Assembly: GCF_000442275.2 (NCBI RefSeq)
Contig: NZ_KE557310.1
Coordinates: 62,001 to 126,000, forward strand
Direction: 5' to 3'
DNA length: 64,000 nucleotides
Origin: Litoreibacter arenae DSM 19593
GTDB taxonomy: Bacteria > Pseudomonadota > Alphaproteobacteria > Rhodobacterales > Rhodobacteraceae
The position numbers were made by a program, and so were the translations under genes. This document shows, in pieces, positions 47,022 through 55,748 of this stretch. Positions within the stretch are counted from its first letter, which is position 1, and every line of letters starts with the position of its first letter. The notes under the pieces were generated by a model, which saw only the letters and a list, made by a program, of their open reading frames with translations, was not told the DNA's origin and did not search any database.

Positions 47022-47732
47022 CTAGACGACAATCAGCCCGTGAGTGAGGGCCATTGCGACGGCATGGGTGGTATTCGTGGCACCCAGCTTAAAGCGCGCA
47101 CTTTCGATATAGACACGCAAGGTGCTTTCGGAAATCTTGAGTGTTTCCGCTATGTTGGCACGGTTGGCGCCGGATGCCAGCAGGCATAGCGTGTCTTTTT
47201 CGCGCGGGGACAGGGCGCGGGTTGGACCGCGCTCGGGATTGCCTTCAATTTGAAGTGCTTTTTCATTAAGATAATGGGAGATGAGCAGCAGATCCGCTGC
47301 GCGTTCGCCGGTGAAATTCGCCCAAGTATCGTCCGTGCATTTGTGATTCACCGACACCACGGCAAATTGACCGCTGGGACCACGGATTGGAACGCTGAAG
47401 CCTTGATTGCCAAGGCCGGATTCTACGGCCTCGCCCAAAAATGATCTCGCTCCCTTGGCGGACCAATCGAGAGCTTTCCAATCGGTAGGTTGGAATTTCC
47501 GGTAACACCCCTGCACGACCGGGTCGATGCGGGCGTAGCCTTGCTCTAGATAGCGCTGCACCCATTCCTGATCGTATGTCAGCGCGGCGTATTGACCGCC
47601 TGTGCTGTTAACGGAGTGATAGACGAGGTGTTCTAGATCGTAGACGTCCCTGAGGTCTTCTACGAAGGTTTGAACTTCCTCAAGCGTTGTCGCCCGTGAA
47701 AGCACCTCTTGCATGTCTACCAGTTTGTTCAC
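47022..47732 (-). CDS. luxR: LuxR-type autoinducer-binding transcription regulator
   Basis: About 236 residues. The N-terminal autoinducer-binding domain shows the conserved W-Y-D-P-W pattern: EWVQRYLEQGYARIDPVV near residue 55 and DWKALDW near 80, then GNQGFSVPIRGPSG. The C-terminal LuxR/FixJ HTH reads LSPREKDTLCLLASGANRANIAETLKISESTLRVYI. The GTG at 47732 has an AGG just before; an ATG at 47714 and upstream starts at 47738 or 47789 are also possible. It overlaps the small gene upstream and lies 95 bases before luxI, the usual pair order in roseobacters. Confidence 0.9.
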   Translation of the reverse strand: MNKLVDMQEVLSRATTLEEVQTFVEDLRDVYDLEHLVYHSVNSTGGQYAALTYDQEWVQRYLEQGYARIDPVVQGCYRKFQPTDWKALDWSAKGARSFLGEAVESGLGNQGFSVPIRGPSGQFAVVSVNHKCTDDTWANFTGERAADLLLISHYLNEKALQIEGNPERGPTRALSPREKDTLCLLASGANRANIAETLKISESTLRVYIESARFKLGATNTTHAVAMALTHGLIVV

Positions 47733-47895
47733 CGTCACCTGCCATGTGACGCATCGAGTTGGAAGACGACGCGAGCTCGGTTGATGCAACCATGATCGTG
47801 TCGTCCAAGTGCTCTGCCAGATAACTAAAGTTATTTCTGGCGGAGAACTTCTTGAGGTCCATCAATACGTCGATAATCCAGTCATTCTTCATCAT
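47680..47895 (-). CDS. small conserved-looking protein overlapping luxR
   Basis: A 71-residue ORF. The start at 47895 (or the next codon, 47892) follows a strong GGGAGG ribosome binding site at 6-base spacing. The N-terminal ~45 residues (NDWIIDVLMDLKKFSARN, then YLAEHLDDTIMVASTELAS) are amphipathic and look genuinely coding, while the C-terminal ~18 residues come from the region that also encodes the luxR start. It resembles a short protein that I believe occurs next to luxR in several roseobacters; its role is unknown. The overlap suggests translational coupling to luxR. Confidence 0.6.
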   Translation of the reverse strand: MMKNDWIIDVLMDLKKFSARNNFSYLAEHLDDTIMVASTELASSSNSMRHMAGDGEQTGRHARGAFTGDNA

Positions 47896-48043
47896 CACTA
47901 TCCTCCCGAAAGGGTTAATCATCCGTTAACAAGAGGCTAACAGCGGAAACTTGCCGATAAAATTCACTAAATATCCCTCCTCAGAAATAGCGAGGGCAAA
48001 GCCTGTAAGTGTTTGAATTGCCGTCGGGCGTTTTCTTACGCAC

Positions 48044-48081
48044 AAAAAAAGCCCGCAAATCGGTCCGATTCGCGGGCTTTT
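48044..48081 (-). terminator. rho-independent terminator of ccr (possibly two-way)
   Basis: On the minus strand AAAAGCCCGCGAATCGG pairs with CCGATTTGCGGGC with one internal mismatch, followed by TTTTTTTG. It begins 22 bases after the ccr stop. The arms also carry A-runs on the other strand, so it could end transcripts coming from either side. Confidence 0.88.
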
Positions 48082-48102
48082 GCAGTCTTAATTTCGGGCA
48101 GG

Positions 48103-49395
48103 TCAAGCGTTACGGCTTGCCTCCAGCGTATCCTCGAACGTGGTCAGTCCGGTGCGCGGTGCGGTCACCAAAACAGCCATGTTGCCGGGCTTGTGCTCGT
48201 TGCGCAGCATCTTTGTGTGTGCCTGAGGGATCTCATCCCATGGGAACACCTCGGACATGCACGGGTCCAGACGGCGCTCGCACATCAGCTTGTTCGCGGC
48301 AGATGCCTGCTTGAGATGCGCGAAATGCGAGCCTTGCACGCGCTTCTGGTGCATCCACAGATAACGGGCGTCCATCGTCAGGTTGTAGCCCGTGGTGCCT
48401 GCGCAGATGACGACCATACCGCCCTTTTTGCAGACGAACACACTGGTGGCCATCGTCGCCTCGCCCGGATGCTCGAACACCATGTCGACATTGTTGCCCT
48501 TGCCGGTGATGTCCCAGATCGCCTTGCCGAATTTGCGCACCTCGCCAAACCATTCCTTGTATTCAGGCGTGTTCACCTTGGGCATCTGACCCCAGCAGTT
48601 GAAATCCTTGCGGTTCAAAACACCCTTCGCGCCGAGGCCCATCACGAACTCGCGCTTGTCCTCGTCCGAGATCACGCCAATCGCATTGGCCCCTGCGGTG
48701 TTCGCCAGTTGGATGGCATAGGAGCCGAGGCCGCCGGACGCGCCCCAGATCAGAACGTTCTGGCCGGGCTTCAACTCGTGCGGGTGGTGGCCGAACAGCA
48801 TCCGGTAGGCGGTCGCCAGCGTCAGCGTGTAGCAAGCGCTTTCTTCCCAGCTCAGATGCTGCGGGCGTGGCATAAGCTGCTGCGCCTGAACGGTTGTGAA
48901 TTGCGCGAAAGAGCCGTCAGGCGTCTCGTAGCCCCAGATGCGCTGAGAGGTGGAGAACATCGGATCGCCGCCGTTGCATTCCTCGTCATCGCCATCGTCC
49001 TGGTTGCAGTGGATCACGACCTCGTCGCCAACCTTCCAGCGGGTAACCTTGTCGCCCACGGCCCAGACGATGCCCGAAGCATCCGAACCTGCGATGTGAT
49101 ACTCTGCCTTGTGAACGTCGAAGGGGCTGAGCGGGATACCCAGACCGGCCCAGACGCCGTTGTAGTTTACGCCTGCGGCCATCACGAGAACCAGAACCTC
49201 ATGGCTGTCTGGCTTCTTCACATCCACGACTTCCGACAGGAACGCCTGCTCCGGCTCGCCGTGCCGCTCGCGACGGATGGCCCACGCGTACATCTGTGAC
49301 GGGACATGACCCATCGGAGGAATTTCACCAACCTCGTAGAGGTCCTTCTTCTCGGCGCTGTAGTCCATCTTATCGTCCTGCATATCTAGAGCCAT
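48103..49395 (-). CDS. ccr: crotonyl-CoA carboxylase/reductase
   Basis: A 430-residue NADPH-dependent reductive carboxylase that turns crotonyl-CoA and CO2 into ethylmalonyl-CoA, the signature step of the ethylmalonyl-CoA pathway. The medium-chain-dehydrogenase fold is clear, with VLIWGASGGLGSYAIQLA near residue 218 as NADPH site. CO2-binding residues of the family lie in GSHFAHLKQASAAN and FEHPGEATMATSVF. The start MALDMQDDKMD follows a GGGAGC site. It has its own promoter (49410-49439) and a strong terminator. Nearby are ecm and, in the same window, mch. Confidence 0.96.
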   Translation of the reverse strand: MALDMQDDKMDYSAEKKDLYEVGEIPPMGHVPSQMYAWAIRRERHGEPEQAFLSEVVDVKKPDSHEVLVLVMAAGVNYNGVWAGLGIPLSPFDVHKAEYHIAGSDASGIVWAVGDKVTRWKVGDEVVIHCNQDDGDDEECNGGDPMFSTSQRIWGYETPDGSFAQFTTVQAQQLMPRPQHLSWEESACYTLTLATAYRMLFGHHPHELKPGQNVLIWGASGGLGSYAIQLANTAGANAIGVISDEDKREFVMGLGAKGVLNRKDFNCWGQMPKVNTPEYKEWFGEVRKFGKAIWDITGKGNNVDMVFEHPGEATMATSVFVCKKGGMVVICAGTTGYNLTMDARYLWMHQKRVQGSHFAHLKQASAANKLMCERRLDPCMSEVFPWDEIPQAHTKMLRNEHKPGNMAVLVTAPRTGLTTFEDTLEASRNA

Positions 49396-49409
49396 TGTCG
49401 GCGCTCCCT

Positions 49410-49439
49410 ATCTTAGTCGGTGCCGCGACGCAGAATCAA
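49410..49439 (-). promoter_or_regulatory. candidate promoter of ccr
   Basis: On the minus strand TTGATT (49439-49434) and TAAGAT (49415-49410) are separated by 18 bases and lie about 15 bases before the ATG, leaving a very short leader. Alternative starts further upstream in the AT-rich stretch (49440-49515) are possible. Confidence 0.4.
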
Positions 49440-49515
49440 ATGCTGCGCCGCCAATAAGGCAGGGATACAAACACAAAAGTAATAATACAACCCGTTAGTC
49501 TAATATTTTGTAATT

Positions 49516-50898
49516 TTATGTCGCGTCAAAATGCTGAAGGGATGACGCGTAATAGGTGATCGCTTCCGGTGCCTTGTCGGTGACCGTAATCTGACCCGCA
49601 TCAACGCGGATCAGCGCGCGCACCTCCAACATCCGTAACGCCTCTTTGACCGCGCGCTCCACGCTGACGCCGCCAGCCTCGGTGGGCATACACAGCTCCA
49701 GTCCGCTGGCGCGGAAGCGGGCGACCTCTTGCGCAAACTGCGTCTCAAGCTCTGCGCGCGCCAACTTGCCGCCCGCCGTCTCCAGCAACTGGCACACCAG
49801 AGGCACCGGCAAGATCGGGACGACACGCCCGACCCGCGCCATCAGTTCCTCGCCCAGTGCTTCCGTCGATTGTGCAGCGCCTTCCGCCAGAAACTGCTTC
49901 AGCGACAAAGGTTCGCCGAACGCAACAGCCGCGAAGCCCAACCGGTGAAACTTGCCCGTCAAACGCTGCCACAGGTGGCGCCCCACATAGCGGAACACAG
50001 GCACGATACGGAAACGAAAGCGGGCGGACTTGTCTTCGGCAGCGGCGACCAGCACGCGGTCTTCCAGCACACGGTCGTAGTTGAGGCCAACCGGCACGAA
50101 TACAACATCGCGCGTCGCGTTTGGGTCAAAGCCATCGACGATGTAGCTGATCAGCCCCAGCTTGGGTTTGCCCAGTGCGCCGGTCCGCGACAAGCCGCCT
50201 TCAGGGAAAACCGCCTGCGTCACGCCTTCGCGCGTGGACAGTTGAACATAGCGGGCCAGAATACGGCGATATAGGGGGCTCAGCGATTTGCGCCGGATAA
50301 AGTAGCCGCCCATCATCTTGATCAGCGGGCGCAGCGGCCAGACCCGCGCCCACTCCCCAACGGCATAGGACAGCGCACTGTCGCGGGCGGCAAGGTAGGT
50401 GACCAGGACGTAATCCATGTTGGACCGGTGGTTGATGATGAACACCACCGTCGCCTCCGGATCAATCGCCGCCATCGCATTCCCGCGCGCATTGACGACG
50501 CGCACACGGTAGAGCGAGCGTGACAGCCACCGCGCCAGCTTCGTGCCAAGACCGAAATACACGGACGCGCTGAACGACGGGACTATCTCGCGGGCGTAGC
50601 GTTGCGCGGTCTCGAAGGCGACGTTGTCGGGGATGCCTTTCTCGTCGGCGTAGGCGTTCACTGCCCGAATGACGTCCGGATCATAGAGCACGTTCTGGAT
50701 CATGTCGTGGCGCCGCGCCAGCTTGAACGGCTGGATCGGACGCGCCAGCTTGGTGTTGAGCCGCGCGACCACGCGCTCCGCCCGCCGCCGAAAGAACCAG
50801 CGCACCGACGGGAACAGAAGGTGCGACGCAGCGGTGACCGCAGCCAGCACCCCCATCAGCACCAGCGCCCAGACGGGCAGTTCGACGGTGGTAAACAT
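49516..50898 (-). CDS. PlsB-like glycerol-3-phosphate acyltransferase domain protein
   Basis: A 460-residue protein with an N-terminal transmembrane helix (ELPVWALVLMGVLAAVTAASHLLF) and an acyltransferase domain in the PlsB style: block I HRSNMDY near residue 155, block II GGYFIRR near 198 and block III FPEGGLSRTGALGKPKLG near 230. It probably transfers an acyl chain to glycerol-3-phosphate or a lysophospholipid at the inner membrane. The C-terminal ~130 residues resemble the PlsB tail. The ATG at 50898 follows GAGGGAG; a TTG at 50910 is unlikely. It lies between ccr and DUF4239. Confidence 0.85.
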   Translation of the reverse strand: MFTTVELPVWALVLMGVLAAVTAASHLLFPSVRWFFRRRAERVVARLNTKLARPIQPFKLARRHDMIQNVLYDPDVIRAVNAYADEKGIPDNVAFETAQRYAREIVPSFSASVYFGLGTKLARWLSRSLYRVRVVNARGNAMAAIDPEATVVFIINHRSNMDYVLVTYLAARDSALSYAVGEWARVWPLRPLIKMMGGYFIRRKSLSPLYRRILARYVQLSTREGVTQAVFPEGGLSRTGALGKPKLGLISYIVDGFDPNATRDVVFVPVGLNYDRVLEDRVLVAAAEDKSARFRFRIVPVFRYVGRHLWQRLTGKFHRLGFAAVAFGEPLSLKQFLAEGAAQSTEALGEELMARVGRVVPILPVPLVCQLLETAGGKLARAELETQFAQEVARFRASGLELCMPTEAGGVSVERAVKEALRMLEVRALIRVDAGQITVTDKAPEAITYYASSLQHFDAT

Positions 50899-50906
50899 CT
50901 GCTCCC

Positions 50907-51686
50907 TCAATTCACCGCTTGGACCATAGTTTGCGAGATCATACCCAACGGCTCCTGATTGACCGCAATAATTCCGCGGCGCGGGCGATCCAGGTCAATG
51001 ATAATGAACACCAATGCCACGATCAGGAACATCATCGCATAGATGGGAAAGCCCGCCTTTACCATTGTCAGGCCGGAACTGTATCCCAGTATACTCCCCA
51101 ACAACACAAACGTGGCGAACATCAAGAACAGCACAGGCTCCGGCACGTGACGCTCGATGGCCGCATCGCGCGCGCCCAGCGAGTCGATCATGTCGTTCAG
51201 CGACGCGGCAAAACTGACGGCAGCAGGGCCGCCGACCTCTTGCGCTTCGGCGCTGGCGAGCACCCATAGCTTGTCAAATATCTCTTCCGCGGCTTTGACA
51301 AGTTCGTCACGACGCTCGATCTCGCTGGCAGGCACACGTCCCGCCTCGAATCTGGTCAGGCCGTATCTGCTCATCAGGGCTTTCGCCTCGTCGCGTCGCG
51401 CGTCACTCAGAAAATCGGTGCGCAACCACGCCGTCCCGATCGCATTCGCCTCGTCTACTACTGCGCGGGACCGGTCATCATAGCGGTTGAGTGCAAGCGA
51501 AAAGGTGAAACCCAGCAAAAGCGCGAGCAGACCCAGAAGCGAGCCCTGCACCGCGCCAATCTGCGACTTGCTTTCATCGTTGTGATGGCCAGACCCGCGT
51601 TTCCCCACAACGCGCCCCAGGCGCATGGCTACCCCCATCGCCAGCAACAGCAGCACGGCGATCACGAGTGAATTGACGTCATACAT
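50907..51686 (-). CDS. DUF4239/bestrophin-like membrane protein
   Basis: A 259-residue protein with four likely transmembrane helices: two at the N-terminus (VNSLVIAVLLLLAMGVAMRLG and GSLLGLLALLLGFTFSLAL) and two at the C-terminus (LFLMFATFVLLGSILGY and YAMMFLIVALVFIII), with a soluble helical part between. This is the DUF4239 layout, a family distantly like bestrophins, of unknown role. The ATG at 51686 (MYDVNSLV) is used; upstream in-frame starts run into the ecm promoter. It is divergent from ecm. Confidence 0.8.
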   Translation of the reverse strand: MYDVNSLVIAVLLLLAMGVAMRLGRVVGKRGSGHHNDESKSQIGAVQGSLLGLLALLLGFTFSLALNRYDDRSRAVVDEANAIGTAWLRTDFLSDARRDEAKALMSRYGLTRFEAGRVPASEIERRDELVKAAEEIFDKLWVLASAEAQEVGGPAAVSFAASLNDMIDSLGARDAAIERHVPEPVLFLMFATFVLLGSILGYSSGLTMVKAGFPIYAMMFLIVALVFIIIDLDRPRRGIIAVNQEPLGMISQTMVQAVN

Positions 51687-51802
51687 TATTTCTTCAGGCC
51701 CCATTCCAGTCGGCTCCAGGTTCAACTCAGGGCCAGTTCGCGCCCTTATGTCACAGATCGCGGCAGTGGCCGATAAAAACCATGGCGGAACCCGTGACAA
51801 GC

Positions 51803-51856
51803 GTATAAATTCTGCATTGCAGCGAATTGACAATGGTATAAAATTCCACGTATCAA
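51803..51856 (+). promoter_or_regulatory. candidate promoter and operator region of ecm
   Basis: TTGACA (51827-51832) with TATCAA about 18 bases downstream may be the ecm promoter. Just before it lies the perfect palindrome CTGCATTGCAG (51812-51822), and GTATAAATTC (51803) and GTATAAAATTC (51836) repeat 33 bases apart, three helical turns. A regulator of the ethylmalonyl-CoA pathway could bind here. Confidence 0.35.
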
Positions 51857-51903
51857 TCTCAGGACGCAACAATATTACGCAACTAATGTCACACGAGGCC
51901 CCT

Positions 51904-53883
51904 ATGTCCGACCTGCCGAACACGCCGCAAAAAGACCGCCCATGGCTGTTCCGCACCTATGCGGGGCACTCGACCGCGACTGCGTCCAACGCGCTTTATC
52001 GGGGCAATCTGGCGAAGGGGCAAACCGGACTGTCAGTCGCCTTCGATCTGCCGACGCAAACGGGTTATGACAGCGACCACGTTCTGTCCAAAGGCGAAGT
52101 TGGCAAGGTCGGCGTGCCAGTGGCGCATTTGGGCGACATGCGGACCCTGTTCAACGATATCCCGTTGGACCAGATGAACACGTCGATGACGATCAACGCC
52201 ACCGCGCCGTGGCTTCTGGCGCTCTATATCGCGGTGGCCGAGGAACAAGGCGCGGACGTATCGGCCCTGCAAGGGACCGTGCAGAACGACATCATCAAGG
52301 AATACCTGTCGCGCGGCACCTATATCTGCCCGCCCAAGCCGTCTTTGCGGATGATTACCGACGTTGCCGCCTACACCCGCGAACACCTGCCCAAATGGAA
52401 CCCGATGAACGTCTGTTCGTATCACTTGCAAGAAGCAGGTGCGACGCCGGAGCAGGAGCTTGCCTTCGCGCTTGCCACCGCGACCGCCGTTCTGGATGAC
52501 CTCAAGGGCAAAGTCCCTGCGCAGGATTTCCCGCAAATGGTGGGCCGCATCTCGTTCTTCGTGAACGCCGGCATCCGCTTCGTCACCGAAATGTGCAAGA
52601 TGCGCGCTTTCGTGGACCTGTGGGACGAGATTTGCCGCGACCGCTACGGCGTCGAAGACCCCAAGTTCCGCCGGTTCCGCTACGGGGTGCAGGTGAACTC
52701 CCTTGGGCTGACGGAGCAGCAGCCTGAAAACAATGTCTACCGCATCCTGATCGAGATGCTGGCCGTTACCCTGTCGAAAAACGCCCGCGCCCGCGCCGTA
52801 CAACTGCCTGCGTGGAACGAAGCCCTTGGCCTGCCCCGCCCATGGGACCAGCAATGGTCGCTTCGGATGCAGCAGATCATGGCCTACGAGACCGACCTGC
52901 TGGAATATGACGACCTGTTCGACGGCAACCCCGCTGTGGAGCGCAAGGTCGAAGCACTGAAAGAAGGCGCCCGCGCCGAACTGGCAACCATCGACGGCAT
53001 GGGCGGCGCCAACGAGGCGATTGAGTACATGAAGTCCCGCTTGGTAGAGGCCAATGCAGAACGCCTCGGCTGCATCGAATCCGGTGACACCATCGTGGTC
53101 GGCGTCAACAAATACCAGCAGCACGAGGAAAGCCCGCTGACCGCGGGTGACGAGGCGATTATGGTGGCCGACAAGGACGCCGAGGCCGACCAGATCGCGC
53201 GGCTGGACGCATGGCGCGCGTCGCGCGACAATGACGCGGTTGAAGCGGCACTCACTAGGGTCCGCGCTGCCGCAAAAGATGGCACCAATGTTATGCCTGC
53301 CACCATCGAAGCTGCCAAAGCTGGCGCCACAACCGGCGAATGGGGCGACGTGATCCGGCAGGCTTTCGGGCAGTATCGCGGCCCAACAGGCGTCTCGCGC
53401 AACCCGTCGAACCGCACCGAAGGGCTGGAGGAAATCCGCGAACGGGTCGATGCCGTGTCGACCAAGCTCGGCCGCCGCCTCAAGTTCCTCGTGGGGAAAC
53501 CTGGTCTCGACGGCCACTCCAACGGGGCCGAGCAGATCGCCGCCCGCGCCCGCGACTGCGGCATGGACATCAGCTATGAGGGCATTCGCCTGACGCCTGA
53601 CGAGATCGTCGAGGCTGCCCTGAAAGACGAGGCGCATGTGGTCGGCTTGTCGATCCTCTCCGGCTCCCACATTCCGCTGATCGAGGACTTGATGAAAAAG
53701 ATGCACGCGGCGGGCATAGGCCATATCCCGGTCGTGGTCGGTGGCATCATTCCCGAAGACGACGCGCAGCGGCTGCGGGCTATGGGCGTGGCCAAAGTCT
53801 ACACCCCGAAGGATTTCGAGCTGAACCGGATCATGATGGACCTCGTGGCTCTGGTGGAGCCTGAAGACATCGCAGCGGAGTAA
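51904..53883 (+). CDS. ecm: ethylmalonyl-CoA mutase
   Basis: A 659-residue coenzyme-B12-dependent mutase (MeaA-like) that rearranges (2R)-ethylmalonyl-CoA to methylsuccinyl-CoA. The N-terminal barrel carries GLSVAFDLPTQTGYDSD near residue 45 and the C-terminal B12 domain has the base-off motif DGHSNGAEQIA near residue 545 with GLSILSGSHIPLIEDL beyond. The ATG at 51904 follows ACGAGG; upstream in-frame starts are within the divergent gene's spacer. It works with ccr and mch; CobU supports B12 supply. Confidence 0.95.
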   Translation: MSDLPNTPQKDRPWLFRTYAGHSTATASNALYRGNLAKGQTGLSVAFDLPTQTGYDSDHVLSKGEVGKVGVPVAHLGDMRTLFNDIPLDQMNTSMTINATAPWLLALYIAVAEEQGADVSALQGTVQNDIIKEYLSRGTYICPPKPSLRMITDVAAYTREHLPKWNPMNVCSYHLQEAGATPEQELAFALATATAVLDDLKGKVPAQDFPQMVGRISFFVNAGIRFVTEMCKMRAFVDLWDEICRDRYGVEDPKFRRFRYGVQVNSLGLTEQQPENNVYRILIEMLAVTLSKNARARAVQLPAWNEALGLPRPWDQQWSLRMQQIMAYETDLLEYDDLFDGNPAVERKVEALKEGARAELATIDGMGGANEAIEYMKSRLVEANAERLGCIESGDTIVVGVNKYQQHEESPLTAGDEAIMVADKDAEADQIARLDAWRASRDNDAVEAALTRVRAAAKDGTNVMPATIEAAKAGATTGEWGDVIRQAFGQYRGPTGVSRNPSNRTEGLEEIRERVDAVSTKLGRRLKFLVGKPGLDGHSNGAEQIAARARDCGMDISYEGIRLTPDEIVEAALKDEAHVVGLSILSGSHIPLIEDLMKKMHAAGIGHIPVVVGGIIPEDDAQRLRAMGVAKVYTPKDFELNRIMMDLVALVEPEDIAAE

Positions 53884-53904
53884 TCCCGTACTTGACACGC
53901 GGCA

Positions 53905-53923
53905 CGCAGGGTCTGACCCTGCG
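53905..53923. repeat. hairpin between ecm and the desaturase gene
   Basis: CGCAGGG (53905-53911) pairs with CCCTGCG (53917-53923) with a TCTGA loop; TTGACA lies at 53892-53897. No T-run follows, so it may be an operator or mRNA structure rather than a terminator. Confidence 0.4.
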
Positions 53924-53952
53924 CCCAACGAACTGTGACCAAAGGTTTTTCC

Positions 53953-54999
53953 ATGAGTGCTGCCATGCCCCAGACCCGCCGACCCGCGCGGGAGTGGATC
54001 CCCATTCTCAAAGCATATCGCGACCCGTCACTGCCCCGCTCGCTTTGGGAACTCGCGACGACCTTCGTGCCATATGTTACCCTGTGGGCAATCGCGTGGT
54101 GGTCGCTATCGGCTGAGCTATACTGGATCACCATCCCCGCCGTCATTCTGACAGGCATGCTGATGATGCGCATGTTTGCCATCCAGCACGATTGCGGCCA
54201 CGGCGCGATCTTCAAATCATGGGCCGCGAACCGCTGGTTGGGCCGCTGCCTTGGCGTGATCTGTATCGCCCCCGCCGCTGTCTGGGCCAAGAAACACGAC
54301 GTCCACCACGCCACCCACGGCAACCTGGACCGCCGCGAGATGGGCGACCTGCTGACCCTGACGGTCGCGGAATACAACGCCAAAGGCCCGCTCGCCAAAG
54401 CCGCCTACCGCCTTTACCGCAACCCGTATTTCCTGCTCGCCTTCGGGCCGTTTTACTCCTTCTTTCTGGAGTACCGCCTGCCCTTCCGCCTGATGGACCG
54501 CCGCGAGTATTGGATCAGCGCCATGGGCACCAACCTGTCCATCGCGATTGTGCTCGGCACGATCTACTATTTCGGCGGCTGGGGTCCGATCCTCTTCATC
54601 TTCGTGCCCTCCACCCTGATCGGGGCGTTCTGCGGCGTCTGGGTGTTCTACATCCAGCACCAGTTCGAGGGCGTCGAATGGGATCACCAAGGCAACTGGT
54701 CGGTGCACGATTCCGCGCTCTATGGCTCCAGCTACTACGTGCTGCCGGGCTGGCTGAACTGGTTCAGCTGCAACGTAGGCATCCACCACGTCCACCACCT
54801 CTATGCCCGCATCGCCTTCTACCGCTTGCCCGAAGTCCTGCGCGACCACCCCGAACTGGCCGGAACCAACCGCGTCACCTTCCGCGATAGCCTCAAATGC
54901 ATGAAGCTGAAGCTCTGGGACGAGGACACCCGCCGCATGGTCGACTTCGCAGCGGCCGACGCGAAAGCGGCGCAAGGGGCACTCGCACCGGCGGAATAG
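53953..54999 (+). CDS. fatty acid desaturase
   Basis: A 348-residue membrane desaturase with about four transmembrane helices. The three His boxes that bind the di-iron centre are present: HDCGHG near residue 83, HHATHG near 119 and HHVHHL near 277. Such enzymes introduce a cis double bond into membrane lipid acyl chains, using O2 and reduced electron carrier. The position is not known; the family includes delta-12 type. The ATG at 53953 has AAAGG before it; a GTG at 53935 is less likely. Confidence 0.9.
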   Translation: MSAAMPQTRRPAREWIPILKAYRDPSLPRSLWELATTFVPYVTLWAIAWWSLSAELYWITIPAVILTGMLMMRMFAIQHDCGHGAIFKSWAANRWLGRCLGVICIAPAAVWAKKHDVHHATHGNLDRREMGDLLTLTVAEYNAKGPLAKAAYRLYRNPYFLLAFGPFYSFFLEYRLPFRLMDRREYWISAMGTNLSIAIVLGTIYYFGGWGPILFIFVPSTLIGAFCGVWVFYIQHQFEGVEWDHQGNWSVHDSALYGSSYYVLPGWLNWFSCNVGIHHVHHLYARIAFYRLPEVLRDHPELAGTNRVTFRDSLKCMKLKLWDEDTRRMVDFAAADAKAAQGALAPAE

Positions 55000-55043
55000 G
55001 GCTGATATACGGGACGGAAACCAGTCCCAAAGGAGCCCGCCCC

Positions 55044-55748
55044 ATGACCGTCCATATCGGTGCCAAACTCGGCGATATCGCTGAAACCGTCTTGCTGCCC
55101 GGCGATCCCTATCGTGCCAAATGGGCGGCGGAGACGTTCCTTGAGGACGCTAAACTGGTCAACGAGGTGCGCGGCATGCTGGGCTTCACCGGCATGTGGA
55201 AGGGCAACCGCGTCACCATCCACGGCTCTGGCATGGGGATGCCGTCGCTGTCGATCTACGTCAACGAGTTGATCAAGGACTACGATGCGAAAACGCTGAT
55301 CCGCATTGGCTCCTGCGGCGGCATGCGGGACAAAGTCGCCGTGCGCGACGTGATCCTAGCTACCGCGACCACAACCCTGTCCACCCCGTCGCGTGGCATC
55401 TTCAAGGAACTGCAATTCGCCCCGACTTGCGATTGGGACCTCCTGCACAACGCCTTCCACGCCGCCGAAGCGAAAGGCGTGCCGACCCATGTGGGCGGTA
55501 TCTATTCGGCCGACGTGTTCTACGACGAACGCCCCGACCTGAATGAACAGATGACCCGCCACGGTATCCTCGGCGTCGAGATGGAAGCGGCCGAGCTCTA
55601 TACCCTCGCCGCCCGCTACAACCGCCGCGCCTTGGCGGTGCTGACAGTGTCCGACCACCTGCTAACCGGCGAGGCGCTGCCCTCCGAAGACCGGGAACGC
55701 AGCTTTGGCGACATGGTGGAAATCGCACTCGAGGCGGCCTTCGCATGA
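55044..55748 (+). CDS. deoD: purine-nucleoside phosphorylase, DeoD type
   Basis: A 234-residue hexameric PNP, phosphorolysing purine nucleosides to bases and ribose-1-phosphate. [19 protein letters not shown] near residue 19, [17 protein letters not shown] near 88 and [32 protein letters not shown] near 178 are typical of DeoD. The ATG at 55044 follows AAAGGAGC. It overlaps the next gene by four bases. It could use purine nucleosides imported by the BMP transporter, though the two are not linked. Confidence 0.95.
   Translation: MTVHIGAKLGDIAETVLLPGDPYRAKWAAETFLEDAKLVNEVRGMLGFTGMWKGNRVTIHGSGMGMPSLSIYVNELIKDYDAKTLIRIGSCGGMRDKVAVRDVILATATTTLSTPSRGIFKELQFAPTCDWDLLHNAFHAAEAKGVPTHVGGIYSADVFYDERPDLNEQMTRHGILGVEMEAAELYTLAARYNRRALAVLTVSDHLLTGEALPSEDRERSFGDMVEIALEAAFA

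Noticed and set aside
47975-47996. Possible lux box (CCCTC...GAGGG) upstream of the small gene and luxR
   Set aside because: Only 5-base arms pair and the CT-N12-AG spacing does not fit, so the match is too weak to claim.
52033-53928. Long minus-strand open frame (631 codons) inside ecm
   Set aside because: The plus strand carries a full ethylmalonyl-CoA mutase; the antisense frame has no recognisable protein features.
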